From Butyriboletus loyo (Eukaryota > Basidiomycota > Agaricomycetes > Boletales > Boletaceae): a DNA stretch of 32,297 bases. Below the pieces are notes generated by a model, which was not told the DNA's origin, ran no database searches, and was given only the letters and a program-made list of their open reading frames with translations. The position numbers were made by a program, and so were the translations under genes. The stretch spans positions 1 to 32,297 of the forward strand of contig JBBPSI010000264.1 of assembly GCA_038093515.1 (NCBI GenBank). The letters are read 5' to 3'. Positions 21,138 through 31,126 of the stretch are shown here, piece after piece. Numbering within the stretch: the first letter of the stretch is position 1; each line of letters starts with the position of its first letter.

Positions 21138-22873
21138 ATGGCTACTGTATTCGTTTCAAACCCACTGTCATCGTTTAACCCTGGTGTCCGACCACCCTCA
21201 AGAGTCGACCGTGGCAGTGCCGGCGGACCCCCGGGATCGTCCAAGGTCAGTCCTCACATCCCCCTTTTCCAACGTTCGACATGGTACTTAGTAAACCGCG
21301 ACCAACCACCCAACCATTGCTCTTTTGGTGAACAGAGCTACGTCTTGCCAGTGCCCTCCGGCTTTTCGGTGCGCGTCTTCAAAGCACCAACTCTTTCTGC
21401 TTCCGCCCATCAGTGCTCAAACGCCGGTCAACAGCTATCCGCCGTCACCGCAAGGGGTGACATTGACTACAAACCCTCATCACATCGTGACCCCCGCTCG
21501 TCGGGTCCTTCGGTTCGTGATGCTCCTCGGAAACTAATCAAGCCACCGCCTCCATCCCACGCCCACGCCCACGCCCATGCCCCACACGAAGACCGAGAGC
21601 GAGATCGAGGCTATCGCGACACCAGACGGTTCGGGTTCATCCACCCTGGACCCGTCCCAGATACCTACGTCTATGAGCGCTCCATTGCGTCCTCGAAATC
21701 GGACCGCTACCATGACTACTACTACCCACCGTCATCGGACAGCACTGTGAGCGAGGTCGACTCCCTCTTCTCGCTCACCTCTTCGGCCTCGAGTAATAGC
21801 AGTGCGGACGACGATTGTCCACCGCGAGGCGTGCTCCAGGCCGCCCGTAACGCTCCTGACCGGAGACCATCATTCGCTCACGGCGGACAGCGACCCGGGA
21901 CGCCCTTCCCCGTAACATACCACACGTGCCCGACTTGTTCGGAGATGAGCGGCAGCCCACCACCCCGTTCGGCTAGTAGATCTGATGGTACAGCACATGC
22001 TTCCCGCCCGCTCCCTTCACCTCCCGTGAGCGCCAGGTTGCGCAAAGACAGCCTCGTGCTCGCAAGCGAGCGTTCGGGCCCACCAGAAACCACGCGTCCG
22101 CGGCTTCCGCAGTTACGTATCGGAGATCGCCCTGCCTACCCTGCTGACGCTCCGCAGGGAGCATGGTCTGGAGCAGAGACGGGAGGATACATCTCGACCT
22201 CGCCCCCACCACTCACCCGCTCATCCTCATTGAAGAGCAGCGGATCCGCGGGAAGCAGCTCGCACGGTGGCACGGTGCCCCCACCTCCAGGGCTGAACAT
22301 CCACTGGGAATACGGCCCGACCATCGACATCACTGCAGAACAGCCTCACCGTCAACCAAGCCGCCGTAACTCGGACGGGGATCAGGGGAAAATCATGCCT
22401 CCGCGCCCACGCCGCTCTAGCACGGTACCCCCACCACGTTCCGTTCGATGGTGCGAAGGTCTGGTCTGCCCAAGCCCCATCCTTCCAAGCCAGAGAAGGA
22501 GAGGATGGTTTAACAGACGAGGGTGTGTTCTTCTATCTCTAGTCTAGCCCTTCCCGACATGAACCCTGACTGACCCCAACCCCTTTTTCCCTTCCTGATA
22601 TCGGGAATGTTTAGGGATCAACTTTGGCGCAACGATGGCTCATATAAGCCTCCTGCCCCGGGTGAGGACTACCCAGAAGACCTCGACGACTACCCAGAAC
22701 CATCGGATGGCTGGCAAAACGAAGATGGCGTCCGAATTGATCTCAATAGGAGGCTTGTACCCAAGGCGCCACCGCGCTCAGTCCTGAAACGGACGAATTA
22801 TTGTAAAGAAGACAGTATCATTGCCGGATACCTCACCAACGGCCCAGCCTCACCTACATCAGACGACGAATGA
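21138..22873 (+). CDS. Conserved basidiomycete Pro/Ser-rich protein, function unknown
   Basis: Exons 21138-21245, 21336-22522 and 22615-22873 give 517 residues. Most of the protein (about 37-430) is low-complexity Pro/Ser/Arg sequence, likely disordered, with a short (HA)n repeat in PSHAHAHAHAPHEDRERDR and many potential proline-directed phosphorylation or SH3-binding sites. The C-terminal 90 residues are compact and look conserved: VRWCEGLVCPSPI, RRRGWFNRRGDQLWRNDGSYKPP, then DLDDYPEPSDGW and GVRIDLNRRLVPKAPPRSVLKRTN. I recognise similar C-termini in other agaricomycete proteins but know no function. The last intron splits the codon between RRG and DQLW and was placed by that continuity. The first intron is 90 nt with no stop in frame, so a retained form adding 30 residues is possible. 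The start is the first ATG in frame; the leader upstream is long and ATG-rich. Confidence 0.8.
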
Positions 22874-23612
22874 ATGTGAGCGCCTGAGTGGGTCATTTGA
22901 CATCATCTGTCACGATAGTTACCCTTTTTTTCTCTTCTTTTTCTGGACAATGGCTCCAAGATCCGAGCTTGCCAAGCAAGCGCGTGTATACGTTTCGTTT
23001 TTTTTTTGTATTATTTATGTGCGGGCCATCGTGACCTTGCGCACCCGTACGAAACGTGTTCCTTGCATCATTCAGCATTCTTTGAAGATATACCCCCGCA
23101 CCTCACGTCGAGTCATTCTCGTTCTTTTACTTTTTTTCGTGGATCTGGCATCCTGGTTTGTATCACTAGTATCGTATGGTGATAGGCCATGTACGTTACC
23201 GTCTCACCTTGTAAGAGTAATAAGTCATACGTCTTATTTTGTGCCACGGCGTAGGAGAGAGGGACGGTGACGTCGGCGGTCTCGACCTATTGGAAAGTGG
23301 GGCCCCCTACTTTCGAGTCACAGCCTGAGGGTGCTTTTTCGGTGAATGTTTTCGTGAGACAAGGTAGTTTTGTACAGGGAGGGACGTCCGACGTCCCACG
23401 GAACGTAAGAAACATGATCGTCACAGCGCACAGAGCACGATGTATCCCCACAATAGAACTTGGGGGGTGGGAGAAGCGACGGCCGTCGGCCGGTAAGGGT
23501 CGACCTGGAAACGCCAGGGAACAACTTTCGCGCACATTAAGCGAGGAGATCCGGCAGAGGGCAGGGCACTGCGCACTGTGCATTTGTGAATAGTGAATGC
23601 ACCTCCGAGGCG
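22874..23612. other. 3' flank without a supportable gene
   Basis: This contains the 3' UTR of the Pro/Ser-rich gene, T-rich around 22920-23010. Open frames at 23267-23593 (+) and 23287-23583 (-) overlap each other and have no family features. Confidence 0.4.
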
Positions 23613-23985
23613 TGCGTAACGAACGCGATGGTAAGACGTACAGGGGCGGTGACCCACGTCAACCTCGTACCCTCCTCCACGCATACATTACCCGATGCCG
23701 TCTGGGATCCCGAAATGTCGTTCTAGCTGCCAGCGTAGGGTAATTAAACATTAGCTGGAAGCTCAACGACAGGCTGAGATCCATAAATTGTGGGGCTCAG
23801 TCTTGCCGACGACCCCGCGTGTTTATATATGTAGGTTGTACGAACTTGAAGCGGAACTTCCGACTTGCATAGACGTTATTGTTGCCGAATACGATGGGGT
23901 GTTTTGGACCTATAGTATTGATGAGCGACTCGCCAGTTGTTCCAGCATTTTTACTCACGACGTCAAAGGCAGGGGTTACTTGATG
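23613..23985 (+). repeat. Diverged tandem repeat, copy A
   Basis: This stretch is similar to 24078-24525 in the same orientation. Shared blocks include GCGATGGTA-GACGTACAGG, GGCTCAACGACAGGCTG-like segments, TGTGGGG-TCAGTCTTGCCGA, the TAGACGT-ATTGTTGCC end, and a later block ending GGCAGGGGT-ACTT. Identity looks like roughly 65-75% by eye. I see no coding constraint. Confidence 0.7.
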
Positions 23986-24077
23986 TTCTTTCGTAGTACG
24001 TCCCCATCCGCGAAACATACCACATATTTCAAGTTGAAAACACTGTGCAAAGAATACACCGTGCATCTATCAAGAGC

Positions 24078-24525
24078 TGCGTAAACGAGCGCGATGGTAG
24101 GACGTACAGGGACAGTGACCCTTCGAGCGGGCAACCTTCGTTCACGTGCATTAGCCGGTATCGTCTAGAGTCCTGAAATGATATTCCAGCTGTGGGGAAA
24201 TTAAACATGAGATAGAGGCTCAACGACAGGCTGGGATCCCTACACTGTGGGGTTCAGTCTTGCCGAACCACCCCGTGTACTATTATGTATGTACATGCGT
24301 TGCGCGACGTGGAGCCGGATAGCGTAGACGTCATTGTTGCCCATCGATGATCGATGATCGTTGGATGGTTCACTCTTCGGAACACGGCTACATCAACGAG
24401 CAAAATTCCTCGGCTAATTTCGTTTCTCTGAAGTATGACACTTACTGACGAACGTACGGCTCGCCACCATCACTGTTGCCACTTTATTCACGGCTTCGAG
24501 CCCAGTGAGGGCAGGGGTCACTTAT
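24078..24525 (+). repeat. Diverged tandem repeat, copy B
   Basis: Second copy of the unit at 23613, in the same order and orientation. It has about 75 extra bases in the middle, including overlapping ATCGATG units at 24343-24360. Intergenic between the Pro/Ser-rich gene and the aminopeptidase gene. Confidence 0.7.
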
Positions 24526-25108
24526 GCACCAGCGGAACGTTGTACCATCCATGGCGACTGGTTTCGTCAACAAACGTCTTTATCCACTAGGTCCGAGTCG
24601 CCGGGACACTTGGTGTCCAACTTGCATCGCCATTCAGGATTCAGTCACGGTATACCATCCCCTCCAATCGATCACGGAATTTGATGAAAGATGAAACCTA
24701 TGACTGAGCACAAAACATCAAGTGCAAGCCTGAGATACGACAAGATGTCGTTCGGTCATGGTAATGCTTTCCTAGTGCCGGGGGAGAACCTAGCCTTGCC
24801 AATCGCCTCGCCGATTTCCCTTTCTTCTGTGCTTTCGAGTCTTGACCAAGATTCGGGGCTGCGAATAAATTTCCGATTTCTCGAAAGAGACGAGGACTAG
24901 TGGTCAACCGATCATTGAGCGATGTCCGTAGCTTGGACTCGGGCCAGTGAAGCTTTGAAGGCCGAGTGCCAGTGCCACTAGGTCAGGATCCAGTTACACA
25001 CTAGACAATCGCCAGAAGGTATATTCCTTGATTGCAATGCCTGTACTGCTTAGATCGACACGTGTCCGAGCTGCTTTGCTACATCCAATCGTACATGATC
25101 CAACGACT
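24526..25108. other. 3' flank of the aminopeptidase gene
   Basis: No supportable gene. A 69-codon frame at 24691-24900 (+) has no recognisable features. The right end should hold the aminopeptidase 3' UTR. Confidence 0.4.
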
Positions 25109-28100
25109 TCAGATGGCCTGACATTGTCTCTTGAGCCACGCCGACGCACGCGCGTCCTTTCCCTCAAGTAATGGCGCCACTTTGGACTCGACCTCGGCAT
25201 GATAGTCATTCAGCCACTTCTTCTCTTCAGCCGTCAGTATGGATAAATCAACCAAGCTGGTCTGAATAGGACACTGTCGCGCCAAAACGTCTATTAGTGT
25301 TCCGAATGCGATCGCAATCAGATATCAAACCGACCATCGTGACGCGTTCAAAGCCGATGTACCCGGTGTTCCCAAAGTTGTTGGGCGTCTTCACTTCGCG
25401 AACGATGACCACGCTCTCGATACGTATGCCCCACTTACCGTCAGCATAGTATCCCGGCTCTGTTGGGAGACGCAGGCAATGATTCTGAATAACCTGTGAT
25501 CACGACATAATTGACTTTTTCCGTACCATTCGACACTGTCATTCCCGGTTTCAACCCCGTACTGTTGTACGCTAGTTCCGTAGTTAGTCCGCGAATCGGC
25601 GAGAGGTGCCATGTATTCCTTACCGATGCGTATGCCAATGCCCTGGGGACCTTTCAAGCAAGCAGTGAGTTTCTCTGGCGTCATCTTCCAGGAAATCCGC
25701 AGATACCTTCGTGGACGTTCAAGAAGTGCCCCACACCGTGACCAGTGCCATGCCTGCATCCGCTCCGTGTTATGAGACCAATATATGCCATGCACAATAT
25801 GAGCAGACCTGTAATCTGAACTCACAGTTAGATACGCCACTCAGTGCAATCAACGATAGCTCACCTAGACCGTCTTGCCACAAAGGTCTTCTTGCCCATG
25901 AATCTCTACGGCATCGTCAGCGTCCCAGGTCGGAACAGACGCGCATTCACACACATTACGTATCCTGTGAAACTAGAAGTCAATAATTGGTTGACAGGGG
26001 ACGAACCAAGGACCTACCAGTCGTCCCGGTAGGAAAAACACCGGAATCGATAGCGATATGACCTTGAAGGACCCTGGTAAATGCGCGTTTCTCGTCTTCA
26101 GACGGTGTTCCAAAGTGCTATTACAATTCCTCTGTAATCGGTCTTTGCTCTTACAATCGCAGTACTTGCCCATGTGCGAGTGACATCCGTTGTCCCATCA
26201 AGATACTGGCCTAACAAAGTCGGAAGGCGAGCGATGAGTCACGTTCTACACGTCCTTTTGGTTGTCCGTACCTCCAGAGTCGCATAGATAGATCTTGTTA
26301 ACAGTAAGGTTAATAGAGAAAGACAACAATTCCGTAACATGGTACCTGGTCCTTCGCAATATTCGCACAGTTGTTGGGATCCGGCGAATAGTGAATGATA
26401 GCTGAAGCACGATATCGGCATCAGGACTACACTGCGGAAAGTATATGAGAACAAACCTGCGTTCGGACCAGCGGAGGAAATGGTAGTGAAAGACAGACCA
26501 TGGAACAAGTCAAGCTCACTGCCAAAGATCAGACAAGGGCTATCAAGAGTGAAAGTTTGGTACGCACGATCTGAACTCCTCGAGCTTGTCAGATCCCTGA
26601 CTCTCGTTCAAGACAACATCATTGTGGAGTTGTTCCTCGAGCCATGCAAAGTAACGAGCCAATGCAACACCATCACGAATGTGACATTGCCGGAAACCTT
26701 CCATCTCAACGCTGTTTTTGATCGCTTTCATGGCTGCCACAGGCGACGGCACGATAACCACGTTCTCCTTTCCAACCGTAGGTGTTGATTGGATTCAAAA
26801 CGTGGAATGAACTCACCTCGCCGAGTGCATGGACAACTGCAAGACTCGTCTTGTCGCCGAGTAATACAGGCTAGAGCTCATGAACCAGACAAGTCGTAGA
26901 CCTTTTATCAGGAAACTATACCTTTTCTTTCTTTACCAAACCTATCTCGACGAGATCTTTTAGATAAGGAAGGAATGCCTCGTAGGGCCTGATCTCTACG
27001 TTCTGGTCAAAATGAGTCAGCACAGCATCATCGACCTGCGCCTTGTCGATGAACAACACGGCTGAATCCTGTTTCACGACCGCATATGCAAAAAAGACTG
27101 CTACATTTTAGCCTATTCGTCCCGACAGGGGTGACGGTAAGATGCCTACCGGGGTTGAAATCGATGTCCGTTCCACGGAGATTGAATAGCCATGCAACCT
27201 CATCAAGTAAAGTGACGGCCAATGCGACTGCGTTCTTCTTAGCCAACTCTTGTCGTACACGATCGAGTTTACTGCGTAGAGTTTCCCCTAATAAAGGTCA
27301 GGGCACAAGGAGGACAATAGATCCGACGCATTCAAACCTGAGTACCTGACATTCAAAGCAAAGACAGTGTTTTTGGGTCGCTGTGGGCGTTCAGAACCCC
27401 ATGCGATGTCAACAGGATTCTGCAAGAGAGGAACCAACTCGGATTTTCCGAGAGACTTGGTGAGTGCTTGAGCATCGACTGTTATTCACGTGAGTCCATG
27501 TTTATGACTGTTGATGGGTGAGCGACATACTAGCCAAAATCAGAGTTGGATCAATCCCGATTCTTGTACCTTGACCGAGGTTCTGGGCTAGTGTTATAGG
27601 TCGAAGAAGTATGACGAAACACAATCATACCTTTGGGAGGAATTCCTGCCAACTAGGAACGTCTCGTGAAACGTCAGTCCCGTACTGTCTTCTTGGGCTC
27701 TCGCATCTAGTTACCTGGTAACCCTTGCTTCATCAAAGTCCAATTTCTGTGACATCGGGCTCAGAAAACAACCTGTAGTGATATTTTCGTTCCTCACTTG
27801 TCCAACTGCTGTTCGGCTTGTAGGAAGTACCGACCATCGGTGAAGAGAAAGGCACCCTTGAGGGTAACGACAGCACATCCTACGAATCAACACATGAGCT
27901 CGAATCCTCATGTCTGTTTCCCATCCATCAAAAGTCACCTGCAGAGCCATTGAATCCGGAAATGAACGCTCGCCGTTTGTCAGCTTCGGAGGGGTACTCG
28001 CTGAAATCTGGATGAAGATGACTTGGTCAGCACGAGTACATTGGAGAAACGAGTCACACGCACGCTCGTCCTCACTAGGAATCACGACAGCGCCCACGTT

Positions 28101-28295
28101 CACATTCTGCTGCTGCATCAACGCCCTAAGGCGTGCCAGACGTTCTGATGTGTCGACCGTTGCTGTTCCTATCGCGCCCATTGGGGGTAATGAGGAAGAG
28201 AATCTAGGGGAGTGTAACTTGGAAATGGAGAATGGAGTTGACGTGGCACGGGAAAGATAACGGTGCACATGGAATCGATATTGACTGTACCACAT
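25109..28295 (-). CDS. Xaa-Pro aminopeptidase (aminopeptidase P, M24B family)
   Basis: Twenty-four exons join in phase to 651 residues. In transcript order: 28295-28064, 28007-27939, 27879-27798, 27746-27715, 27662-27631, 27582-27531, 27478-27338, 27287-27150, 27097-26922, 26870-26817, 26767-26568, 26518-26457, 26401-26346, 26293-26272, 26210-26170, 26117-26018, 25964-25955, 25905-25865, 25815-25809, 25753-25707, 25650-25624, 25571-25527, 25459-25335, 25273-25109. The enzyme removes an N-terminal residue preceding proline, using two Mn ions. The creatinase-type N-terminal domains show [22 protein letters not shown] and [10 protein letters not shown]. The M24 catalytic domain has His427 (AIIHYSP), ligands Asp447, Asp458, His521, Glu556 and Glu570, and His530; spacing matches human XPNPEP1 except for one extra residue between His521 and Glu556. 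Starting at Met39 gives 613 residues, the usual cytosolic length; residues 1-38 are basic and Ser-rich, like a mitochondrial presequence. Exons 17 (10 nt) and 19 (7 nt) are microexons, and the intron at 26169-26118 is GC-AG. Confidence 0.94.
26118..26169 (-). other. GC-AG intron in the aminopeptidase gene
   Basis: The donor reads TGG|GCAAGT, the classic context of GC-AG introns, and the acceptor TAATAG. Splicing here joins DVTRTW to HFGTPSEDE in phase. No GT donor near this point keeps the conserved sequence. Confidence 0.85.
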
Positions 28296-28337
28296 GCTTC
28301 CGCTTTCCGCTCCGAGGTCATCAACCAAAGTGAGTTG

Positions 28338-28355
28338 CGTGACGTGACGGTCACG
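28338..28355. promoter_or_regulatory. Cluster of CGTGAC/GTCACG motifs upstream of the aminopeptidase gene
   Basis: CGTGAC at 28338-28343, an overlapping CGTGAC at 28343-28348, and GTCACG at 28350-28355, about 43-60 bp upstream of the first start codon. This echoes the cluster upstream of CFT1. Confidence 0.4.
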
Positions 28356-28846
28356 ACAGTTTCGCCCTCATGATTTCACTATTCTACGAAAGCTTTTGCA
28401 GCTTCTGCAGGGTTTCGTGCGTTTGTGACGCGTAGTGACCTGCGCTAGTATCAGGTTGCGGAAGGGGACGGACTAGCACCATTTCTGCGCCGGACAGCAC
28501 GCCATGCACCACGTTGGCTTGATGCCAGTTCGAGCCGCACGCTCGCGCCCAGCCCACTGACAGAACCAAAATAAGATCGTATCCAGCGAGTCGTCGAGTC
28601 CGAAGTCTCGGACATGCCAGGCTCATTTTCGTTTTGTGGTCAACCCACAACCGGAGTGTGGTCAAATTCAATAGTCCACCTTCCATCTTCCGCCGCACGA
28701 TGGACAACATAAATGTGACCTGTCAAATCGAATTGTCCACAATTGCATTCCACACAAAGACTGCAAGATGAACACTACATCAATGATGGTGAAAAAACCT
28801 CTGTTTCACGTCATCGGATTCAACATTCGTAAATGCAGGTCTATGC

Positions 28847-29086
28847 TTACACAGACGAGGTGATCAATAGGCTCGCCGGCACGAAGTTCTCCTCTTCTTC
28901 CCCCGACGCACGCCGCTGACCCTTGTGTAATCCCCTCCAGCCTACGCCCGAAGCGTCAGCCCCCCACCCCGAGTCAGCTACGATCTGGTGCACCCAGTGG
29001 TGTACGTTCCGCATGGCCCCCTTCCCATTAAAATCACGCAATTCTTCTGATCGGATCCCGCCACTCACCACCCCATGCACTATCAC
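28847..29086 (-). CDS. Possible gene fragment, minus strand, function unknown
   Basis: A 79-codon frame with protein-like composition, including EELRDFNGKGAMRNVHHWVH. It has no clear start; the open frame only just exceeds the listed first codon, and I find no convincing upstream exon. It adjoins the + strand fragment at 29090, so at most one of the two is likely to be real at any point. It could be a remnant of a larger accessory gene near the repeat-rich end. Confidence 0.2.
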   Translation of the reverse strand: MIVHGVVSGGIRSEELRDFNGKGAMRNVHHWVHQIVADSGWGADASGVGWRGLHKGQRRASGEEEENFVPASLLITSSV

Positions 29087-29089
29087 TAG

Positions 29090-29503
29090 GCAATCTTCGT
29101 ACCCACATCGTCAGTCCGGGGGATAGGGAACTACTACGAGCTCGCTAGCGATTCGCAGCCATACCATATCAAGAGCACGATCAACAACTGCACGGCAGGG
29201 TTTGAGCGAGGGAGCCATACCGTTGGATATATCTTGCCGCTCATGCTGCCACATCTCGAAGCTCATTTCGCTCTCGTCCTGGTTGAGAATTCAAGGCGAT
29301 TCTGGAATAGCCAGAATTGGGTGTGTGACGCGTTGCAGGGGTTGAATCATTCACGCATGTTTGCGATTGGCGTGACGTTGGAGAATTTGGTCACCCAGAT
29401 GGCCGTCGTGTCGGCTGCATGGGAAAGAGGAGACGTCAATTTAACTATCGGCGTTGCCATGGCCATGGTGCTGAAGGTAGAACGAAAATGTGATCGCGTC
29501 TGA
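29090..29503 (+). pseudogene. Possible 3' fragment of an uncharacterised gene
   Basis: A frame open from 29090 (after a TAG at 29087-29089, which also reads as a possible CACTAG acceptor) to the stop at 29501-29503. It encodes about 137 residues with no ATG near its start. It includes GIGNYYELASDSQPYHIKST, FWNSQNWVCDALQGLNHSRM and AWERGDVNLTIGVAMAM. The composition is that of a folded, mainly helical protein. I do not recognise a family with confidence. It could be the last exon of a gene whose 5' exons are lost or lie in 28750-29080. Confidence 0.35.
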
Positions 29504-30162
29504 AAAGGTTCCAGAATAGGACTTGGAACATTGCATTTGTGGTACATATGTACTTGAATGTGCACCGCATGTAAGTTTCTCGACATAAGTACTTGAATGA
29601 AATATCACCGTGTTGCATTTTGTTTTATCGTTTTCATATTGCGATGCTCTTCGTAGGCAACTATACTATACCGCGCTTCCTCAACTTGGAGTACAGAAAC
29701 AAGTACAGTATTGGACCGGCACCTGTGCCACCACCGGCACTTGTGCCAACACTGTACAACGCTCGAGTTTCGTACTGGAGGCACACTACAACAAATCAGA
29801 AAATGATATTGGATATCTTCATATGTACTTGTAGATATTTTACTCAACCTCATGTGTCAGATCATGAATAATACATACTTTACATGCAGAAAATGGTCAT
29901 TCTGTGACCATTCAGTCATTGGTGAGCTGTGGTCATAAATTTTCACTATTTTCACTGGTACATATCATATGGGTAATCCTTGACCATATTTTTACAATGT
30001 AAATTGCTAGGATGCATGCTTTGCAAGAAAAAAAAAAAAACATGCCAGTAATATGCTGGTTATGCATGTTTTCATGTTGGTATCATTGCATTATCATCTT
30101 TGAATCTCATCTAAGCCAGTAGATATACTTAATGTGGACTCAGAGAAAGGAGAGGTGTAACG
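29504..30162. other. AT-rich spacer with small hairpins
   Basis: No gene seen. Two near-identical short hairpin-like units, GGCACCTGTGCC and GGCACTTGTGCC, lie at 29719-29752. A run of 13 A occurs near 30029. Several short inverted segments (for example GCATGCTTTGC near 30013) suggest old transposon sequence. Confidence 0.45.
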
Positions 30163-30594
30163 ATAGCAACGCACGGTCGAATGCCAGTACGAATACAAGT
30201 CACAAGCGGTCCACAACAGTCGCAGGTATACACAAGTACCTGGCAGAGATGAACTGGAGTTCTAGCTTAATCCTCAACTGTTGCCAGCGAATAGACAAGT
30301 GGTTAAAACTAGGGAATCCTAGTCTAACCACGAGCCTTTATATATTGTACAGAAGTGCGCACAGACCATGCTGTGCGTGAGATGATCTACTATACATGGA
30401 TAGACTAAAGAAGAGAAGCGCAGCGGTGATTAACCACACGAGGCGCGGGGATCATAAAGAAGAGAAGTAAACGGAGATTAAATACATGTGTCGTGACATC
30501 ATAGAGTCTAGGCCTGGTCTAGGCCATGACATCATATGCTTAGTCAGCAAGGGATCACATGTAAGTTCCCACAATCACGTGCGCTATGTCACGT
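30163..30594 (+). repeat. Left arm of a large inverted repeat
   Basis: The inner 331 bp (30264-30594) match the reverse complement of 31127-31457 with about 12 mismatches and no gaps (about 96%). A further outer portion to about 30163 matches 31458-31565 more weakly. The arm ends at GCTATGTCACGT. Functional coding content is not apparent. Such arms are typical of foldback elements or of two copies of one element inserted in opposite orientations. Confidence 0.9.
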
Positions 30595-31123
30595 TGTTGA
30601 AACGGTAGTGTTCTATTTCTGTATTTCACTTACAGCCACTACGTTTCTAGACTGGTCTATATGACATCATTGTCTAGACCTAGTCACGCTTATCACATTA
30701 CAAATAGCTCTTATTATGCTATTGGACGATATGCTTAGTCTTATCTCTTATCTCTATCATATCGTCATGTATTTCATACTATACCTTATAAAGGTACTAT
30801 ACAGAACATAAGTACAAACACTCATGTACTGTATATAAGACAGCCCTTATGGCTTGTCGCTTTTCTCTAGATCTTTCAGTTCTATCATCACTACTGCGAT
30901 ATCTCTAAGTTGAGCCTTGCTCCTTATACTCTGTTTGCGATACTCTCACTCTCGTATTATCAGTGAGTCTTTCCACTGATAGGTTTACCCTTGCATCCTT
31001 CGTTGCCCTCGGTGTGCCTGCTCGGACTTTACCAATTCCGAAAGGTTATTGTTATAATCATAACATTTTATTCGTACACTTCGTACACTTTCAATTCGGA
31101 CTTAGTCGTTTTCACTTTCAAAG
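30595..31123 (+). mobile_element. LTR-like insertion in the centre of the inverted repeat
   Basis: This 529-bp segment separates the arms and is flanked by the direct repeat GTCACGT (30588-30594 and 31124-31130). It starts TGTTGAAA and ends TTTCAAAG, weakly inverted ends. It contains promoter-like TATAAAGG (30787) and TATATAAG (30832), followed by a pyrimidine-rich stretch, as in retrotransposon LTRs. No coding frame of note. The best reading is a solo LTR. Its ends do not fit TG..CA perfectly, so the exact edges and class are uncertain. Confidence 0.5.
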
Positions 31124-31126
31124 GTC

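Larger units (their letters stand above)
28296..29089. other. Upstream region of the aminopeptidase gene
   Basis: This contains the promoter of the minus-strand aminopeptidase gene. Apart from the candidate frame at 28847-29086, I see no supportable gene. The open frame at 28384-28710 (-) has no recognisable features. Confidence 0.4.

Noticed and set aside
21550..21590. Tandem CCCACG repeats suggestive of a regulatory array
   Set aside because: They are coding and give the His-Ala repeat of the Pro/Ser-rich protein.
23613..24525. Repeat pair considered as a CRISPR-like array
   Set aside because: Only two long diverged copies, no short regular repeats or spacers, and the genome is eukaryotic.
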